Of a stretch of DNA of 64,000 nt, positions 59,768 through 64,000 are shown piece by piece. The stretch spans positions 1,860,001 through 1,924,000 of the forward strand of contig CP092441.1 in assembly GCA_030067835.1 (NCBI GenBank), in the 5' to 3' direction. Both the position numbers and the translations under genes were made by a program. The notes under the pieces were generated by a model that saw only the letters and a program-made list of their open reading frames with translations, was not told the origin of the DNA and ran no database searches. Source of the DNA: Chakrabartyella piscis (GTDB taxonomy: Bacteria; Bacillota; Clostridia; Lachnospirales; Anaerotignaceae). The first letter of the stretch is position 1. Every line of letters begins with the position of its first letter.

Positions 59768-60344
59768 AATTGTTCCTCCTTAATGTTGGTATATGACGAT
59801 TCCTGTTGCCAATTCCAAAACATCTATATACTTCTTTCCAAACAAAAACCAACATACTTTCATATGTCGCTAAAATAAAATTCATTGATAAAATCTCAGC
59901 AATCTTGCAATACTTCAAATAGACACACGCTATTTCTACATATATATTGAAAATTCCTGTCTTATGGGGTAATTCTAACACATAATTAGTTTGTATGCAA
60001 GATAATTACATTAATAATTTTCATAAATAATGAACAAAATTTCACTGATTTTTTATGCGTATCACACATGTTATACTCTTTTCACTTAATAGATTGTGCC
60101 AAAATGAAGTAAGTAAAACATACAAAATCCACAATACATAGTCTAATACATATTTTTGTATGAACTCTAGCACATTTATGTCTAAATTGCGTCACAAAAC
60201 ACTTCACACAAGATTTCTCAATTTAGAAATCAATATATCTCCACAAACAGTTCAAATCTAAGTTTTTTGTTGTTTTTCTATCTAAATACATATATTTTTG
60301 ATTTTTCAACATACTATAAACATTCTAAAATGAAGTACTGGTGA
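59768..60344. other. A/T-rich intergenic region upstream of hydrogenase
   Basis: No reading frame with a ribosome site is seen on either strand and no structured element is recognised. The first 40 bases hold the hydrogenase leader (GGAGGAACAATTG). Confidence 0.45.
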
Positions 60345-60735
60345 ATTTGAAGGTTATTTATATAATATGTAGTGAAGCAGGTAGTTGAGTGGCAAGAATT
60401 TGAGGCAATAATTTTTTCAAATATTAGAGCTTTTTATACCGTACCTTTTGGTGGCAAAAGGTACCCCAAAACCACCACTCGTTTCGAAGGCGTGGAGCCC
60501 CGATTTAAAGGGGGCTAACCCGACGGGTCATCATTTTGCAAGCAAAATCACCTACGGTGACCGCCACTTCTTTGGCGGTGAGCCCTTAAAAATACCCCCG
60601 AAAGTAAAAAGTGTGGTGGTGTAAATCCTACGATTAGACCGTGAGTGACAAGCCCCTCACCTCTTGATTACTGATTCAAAAAATCTTGATATTTATGTTT
60701 GTGTAGGGGATGGCGTCCTCGACATCCCGCTATTA
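60345..60735. repeat. Mosaic dispersed repeat, copy B
   Basis: Related end to end to 45697-46030 (GAAGGTTATTTATATAAT at the start, CCTACGATTAGACCGTGAGT and TGTAGGGGATGGCGTCC at the end), with an inserted module at 60530-60590 (TCATTTTGCAAGCAAAATCA, CGCCAC...GGCGGTGAGCCC) absent from copy A. That module recurs inverted at 60970-61025 and in part at 25770-25830. No coding potential. Confidence 0.75.
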
Positions 60736-60889
60736 GAATTAAATAATTTATCAAATGACTTATGATTTCCACTCAGCCTTTGCTTGCAAAGCGGAATCCT
60801 CTCAATTTATTACTAGTGAAAATTTCAATAAGCGTCTCTAGCCATGAAGGAAGTTTGCTCGAATATAAATTATTTCTCTAGCTAATTGG

Positions 60890-61060
60890 ATTCCACCTTG
60901 CAAGGGAGTTTCGAGGGGTCGCAGCCCCCTTGAACCGTGCTCCACGCTTCGGAAGTAGTGGCACTTTTTGGACTCACCGCCAAAGATATGGCGGTCACCG
61001 TAGGTGATTTTGCTTGCAAAATGATGACCCACTTTTTGGTGTCAAAAAGTAAGGTCTGAA
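60890..61060. repeat. Inverted partial copy of the mosaic repeat
   Basis: Read on the minus strand this gives ATTCAGACCTTACTTTTTG, TCATTTTGCAAGCAAAATCA, CACCTACGGTGACCGCC and GCCACTACTTCCGAAGCGTG, the same block order as 60430-60600 and 45790-45860. Together with copy B it forms a large imperfect inverted repeat of about 700 bp. Confidence 0.75.
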
Positions 61061-61108
61061 TGCTTTAAAACGTGAATAAATTCCTACCTAATATTAATTC
61101 ACAAACAT

Positions 61109-61140
61109 TCCAACGGGTGACGAAACGTCACCCCTACAAA
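61109..61140. repeat. Dispersed hairpin with CCCTACAA tail
   Basis: GGGTGACG and CGTCACCC flank AAA and are followed by CTACAAAA; same family as 35378. Confidence 0.75.
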
Positions 61141-61223
61141 ACAAACGATACTACAGATTATAAGCATACTATGAATGAAGTAAACCCTATACACATCAAA
61201 CATCTAGCAAAAGGAGGTTTTCT

Positions 61224-61391
61224 ATGCGTATCCTATCACAAGAAGGTATTTTTGTTCATTGTCTAGCATCACGTCATGGAACACACAATTCCAAAAGAGT
61301 GGTTCATGGACAAACACATCATTTCTCCAACAATGGTACTGGTAAAAAACAAAATTTAGATTATGAAACCATCCATCATCGTGATATTTGA
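61224..61391 (+). CDS. Small His-rich hypothetical protein (55 aa)
   Basis: The ATG at 61224 follows a perfect AAAGGAGG seven bases upstream, and the stop TGA is at 61389-61391, just before a terminator. The product (MRILSQEGIFVHCLASRHGT ...) contains ten His and is basic, with no membrane segment. The strong binding site and following terminator suggest a real gene. No family is recognised. Confidence 0.55.
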   Translation: MRILSQEGIFVHCLASRHGTHNSKRVVHGQTHHFSNNGTGKKQNLDYETIHHRDI

Positions 61392-61401
61392 CATAAAAAT
61401 A

Positions 61402-61426
61402 AGGGTGACATCCATATCACCCTTAA
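61402..61426. terminator. Bidirectional terminator
   Basis: TAAGGGTGA and TCACCCTTA form a 9-bp stem between the 55-aa gene and the end of sigE. Confidence 0.8.
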
Positions 61427-61429
61427 GTG

Positions 61430-62164
61430 TTACATCATTTTACTGATTTCCTTTTGCAAACGACCAATGATTTTCTTTTCCAACCTAGAAATATAGGATT
61501 GGGATATCCCCAGCAAATCTGCCACTTCCTTCTGTGTTTTTTCATCTGTTTCTGGTGGTATGCCAAAACGCATTTCCACAATACGTCTTTCTCTTTTGGT
61601 TAGTTTCTCTAGTGCAGTATTCAAAAGTTCACGATCCACTTCTTCTTCAATGGTTTTATAAATGGTATCATTTTCAGTGCCCAAAATATCAGACAAAAGC
61701 AATTCATTACCTTCCCAATCCACGTTCAGTGGTTCATCTATGGAAACTTCTGATTTGATTTTGTTATTTCTACGCAAATACATCAAAATTTCATTTTCAA
61801 TACATCTGGAAGCATAGGTTGCCAATTTGATTTTTTTATCTGTTTTGAAGGTGTTGATTGCCTTAATCAAGCCTATGGTGCCAATGGAAATCAAATCCTC
61901 TATATTGATACCTGTGTTTTCAAATTTTCTTGCAATATACACCACCAAACGCAAATTACGCTCTATCAAAACAGACTTCACTTGCACTGCATCTTCACCA
62001 GAAAGTTGCTCCAACAACACCAATTCTTCATCTGGTTTCAGTGGTGGTGGAAATACATCACTACCGCCTATGTAATAAACACCCGCTTCTTTCTTTTGCC
62101 ATTTTTTGAAAAACCATTCCATTCGATATTTCATCAAAAACCAATAGTATTGCAATTGTTTCAT
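61430..62164 (-). CDS. sigE: Sporulation sigma factor sigma-E (pro-protein)
   Basis: A 244-aa sigma-70 factor of the mother cell. The hydrophobic/basic N-terminus ([20 protein letters not shown]) is the pro-sequence removed by SpoIIGA. Regions 2 and 4 are typical ([54 protein letters not shown]). The ATG at 62164 overlaps the spoIIGA stop (ATGA) and has GGAGGAGG upstream. Confidence 0.95.
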   Translation of the reverse strand: MKQLQYYWFLMKYRMEWFFKKWQKKEAGVYYIGGSDVFPPPLKPDEELVLLEQLSGEDAVQVKSVLIERNLRLVVYIARKFENTGINIEDLISIGTIGLIKAINTFKTDKKIKLATYASRCIENEILMYLRRNNKIKSEVSIDEPLNVDWEGNELLLSDILGTENDTIYKTIEEEVDRELLNTALEKLTKRERRIVEMRFGIPPETDEKTQKEVADLLGISQSYISRLEKKIIGRLQKEISKMM

Positions 62165-63051
62165 ACTGCTACCTCCTCCAATAAACAAGATGGAATCAAC
62201 CCTTCATATCCACCAGAAAATCCATCTTCACCAATGCCTATGTATAAATTTGTAAACTCCCATTTGTTTGTATCTGTGATGATTTTGCAATGCTCCACAT
62301 AAAACCCATATAAAACTCCACTGGTATTGCCTAGACTGTCGTAGAACAGGGGTTCAATTCCCCTCATCTCCTTTTGTAGCAGACTGGGTTCAAATTCTTG
62401 CTTCTCCTTTCGTCCCAAAAGAAACTGAATTTGCTGTTCTTCCAATAAGCATAACAGCCTTGGCAATTCCACAATCAAAACACCATGACCATCCTTCTGC
62501 AATGTATTTCCAGTGTCTATCAAAGCCAAAAACTGTGTTTCTTTTCCATTTTTCTGTAACATTACATTGGCATATTGCTTGCGATGTGTAATGTGACTTT
62601 GCAACCAATTTCCAGCTACACGCACACCCATATAACTGATGCAAACACTCCAGACCAGAAAATACCAAGGTGTCCAATTGGCAGATACCAACCAACCAGT
62701 GGCAAATGCAAGTGGTCTTTGATAGAAGGTTAGAAATACTTGCACACAACCACAAAGAACAAAAGAAGATAGACAAAATGCCAACAGAAGATGCATCCAT
62801 CTTTTCAGTGATTTTGGATGAAATATCCACCATATAACCAAAAGCATTACCAACCACAGTACAATGGAATTGTTGAAACCACCCATATATAGCACATGCA
62901 TCATGTGACACAAGGACAGAATCATGCCACCAAGTATATATCTCCAAATGCCAAATGGATATCTTACAATTTTACCTGTCAGAAAGAGTATGGTTCCATC
63001 CATCATCCACTCCACAAGAAACAAAACATCTATGTATACAACTGCTCCCAT
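62161..63051 (-). CDS. spoIIGA: Sigma-E processing peptidase SpoIIGA
   Basis: A 296-aa membrane protease with five N-terminal transmembrane helices ([20 protein letters not shown] onwards) and a C-terminal aspartic protease-like domain with the catalytic Asp in [15 protein letters not shown]. It cleaves pro-sigma-E at the septum after a forespore signal. The ATG at 63051 follows GGAGGTACAAG; a longer frame lacks a binding site. It is coupled to sigE. Confidence 0.92.
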   Translation of the reverse strand: MGAVVYIDVLFLVEWMMDGTILFLTGKIVRYPFGIWRYILGGMILSLCHMMHVLYMGGFNNSIVLWLVMLLVIWWIFHPKSLKRWMHLLLAFCLSSFVLCGCVQVFLTFYQRPLAFATGWLVSANWTPWYFLVWSVCISYMGVRVAGNWLQSHITHRKQYANVMLQKNGKETQFLALIDTGNTLQKDGHGVLIVELPRLLCLLEEQQIQFLLGRKEKQEFEPSLLQKEMRGIEPLFYDSLGNTSGVLYGFYVEHCKIITDTNKWEFTNLYIGIGEDGFSGGYEGLIPSCLLEEVAV

Positions 63052-63072
63052 CTTGTACCTCCTACTGCTTTT

Positions 63073-63107
63073 ATTATAGAAATAATTCCACGCAAAACTT
63101 GTCGAAA
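63073..63107 (-). promoter_or_regulatory. Spo0A-activated promoter of spoIIGA-sigE
   Basis: On the minus strand TATAAT (63078-63073) lies 21 bp from a TCGACA -35-like element (63105-63100). That element is overlapped by TTGTCGAAA (63099-63107 on the plus strand), a close match to the 0A box. An over-long spacer with a 0A box on the -35 is the signature of Bacillus spoIIG. A weaker TTTGTCATAA lies further upstream. Confidence 0.7.
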
Positions 63108-63230
63108 ACAGAAGGGATATCCTATAAAAGGCAATACAAATTATGACAAAAAAATATTGCAACGCATAAATTTTCATGTTATTATGTACGGTACACTATC
63201 GTTGCACTAATATTGAGAAAGCGGTATTTT

Positions 63231-64000
63231 ATGAAAAAAACAGTTGATTTACTAAATGGAAATATTGCAGGAAGTTTGGCAAAACTCGCTTTCCCATTGA
63301 TGGGGATGAGTTTGTTCCAAATGGCATATAATTTGACAGATATGTTTTGGATTTCCAGATTGGGTGCTGGTGCAGTTGCATCCATTGGGACAGGTGGTTT
63401 GTTGATTTGGCTCAGTCAAGGTATACACAACCTCTCTTTGTTGGGTGGTCAAGTATACACTGCCCAAAATTTAGGTGCACAGGATAAGGATATGGCTCGC
63501 ACCTTTGCCCATGCTGCTATGTGGCTTTCTACTTTGATTTCTCTTATTTTGGGTGCATTATTCTGTTTTGGCAGAACACCCATCACTGCTTTTTTTAATT
63601 TGAATGACCCAGAAGTCATCCGCAATTCGGAAATTTATTTGGCAATTACAGGCGGGTTGATTTTCTTTATGCTATTATCGAAACTTTTGACCTCTTTGAT
63701 CACTGCAACTGGCGATAGCAAAACACCATTCATTGCCACAACCATTGGTCTTTTGTTCAATATGTTCCTAGATCCTGCTTTGATTTTTGGTTGGTTTGGG
63801 TTGCCTGCATTGGGTGTTGCTGGTGCCGCCATTGCTACCGTATTCTCACAGGTAATTGTGTTTACAGTTTTGGTACATCATGCAATTCATGACCCTTATG
63901 TATTCTCCAAAATCAAACTTTGGGTCAAACCAGATATGACAGCTTGCAAAGAAATTTTGAAACTCGGTGCACCTTTGGCATTCCAAACTTCATTACTCCC
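63231..64000 (+). CDS. MATE-family efflux transporter, 3' partial
   Basis: The frame starts at ATG 63231 and is still open at the window end, giving about 256 residues. It begins MKKTVDLLNGNIAGSLAKLA, and FPLMGMSLFQMAYNLTDMFW is the MATE N-terminal signature; GLPALGVAGAAIATVFSQ is the matching inner motif. At least six hydrophobic segments are visible. A different paralogue from the MATE protein at 37927. The substrate is unknown. Confidence 0.92.
   Translation, partial: MKKTVDLLNGNIAGSLAKLAFPLMGMSLFQMAYNLTDMFWISRLGAGAVASIGTGGLLIWLSQGIHNLSLLGGQVYTAQNLGAQDKDMARTFAHAAMWLSTLISLILGALFCFGRTPITAFFNLNDPEVIRNSEIYLAITGGLIFFMLLSKLLTSLITATGDSKTPFIATTIGLLFNMFLDPALIFGWFGLPALGVAGAAIATVFSQVIVFTVLVHHAIHDPYVFSKIKLWVKPDMTACKEILKLGAPLAFQTSLL

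Noticed and set aside
60838-61266. Small frames on both strands in the mosaic repeat near 61 kb
   Set aside because: They change with repeat copy and have no binding site; only the frame at 61224 has a proper one.

Overview
The window looks like the chromosome of an anaerobic, endospore-forming Clostridia member (low to moderate GC, Lachnospiraceae-like relatives). The evidence is the set of sporulation genes (sigH, spoIIGA-sigE, spoVAA-AB-AC and spoVAD-AEb, cotJA-JB-JC), a single-subunit [FeFe] hydrogenase, consistently strong GGAGG ribosome binding sites and A/T-rich intergenic DNA. The species cannot be named from sequence alone.

Layout. 1-2890 is the end of one integrative element: a truncated DUF6017 replication protein, small genes, a tyrosine integrase and a 12-bp-spaced direct-repeat array. 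2931-24216 is a defective siphovirus-like prophage at the 3' end of tRNA-Thr(GGT). Its late genes run leftward from portal remnant through capsid, tail, baseplate and lysis. An IS3-family element (20175-21393) joins a cut portal gene directly to a cut Rha gene, so terminase, replication genes and the portal 5' end are missing. Two tiny holin-like toxin genes, each with a convergent antisense RNA, sit inside the structural cluster (13.2-13.5 kb and 19.3-19.6 kb); they look like type I toxin-antitoxin modules.

24236-25562 is tRNA-Thr, sigH and a YacP/Rae1-type nuclease. 28275-36754 is one leftward aromatic amino acid operon: leader, DAHP synthase, tyrA, aroB, aroA, aroC, pheA, aroQ, aminotransferase. 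Its leader holds a 27-codon peptide with consecutive Tyr-Trp-Phe-Tyr-Phe codons followed by an intrinsic terminator, which is the layout of a ribosome-mediated attenuator sensing all three aromatic amino acids. 36992-45591 carries small housekeeping genes, the cotJ spore-coat operon, a DEAD-box helicase and uppP. 46245-49192 is a spoVA locus split into two convergent operons. 49587-55039 is a glycerol/glycerol-3-phosphate catabolic cluster with GlpP and a GlpP-type leader terminator. A secreted protease, an [FeFe] hydrogenase, the spoIIGA-sigE operon and the start of a MATE transporter gene follow.

Mobile and repeated DNA is abundant. Two nearly identical 1484-bp IS1182-family copies (26752-28235 and 56740-58223) each sit beside an intrinsic-terminator hairpin, and the duplicated target is exactly the hairpin core. 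Short hairpins with a CCCTACAA tail (GTAG foot on the other strand) and larger mosaic repeats fill many intergenic regions. All functional calls come from reading the sequence; no database search was run.
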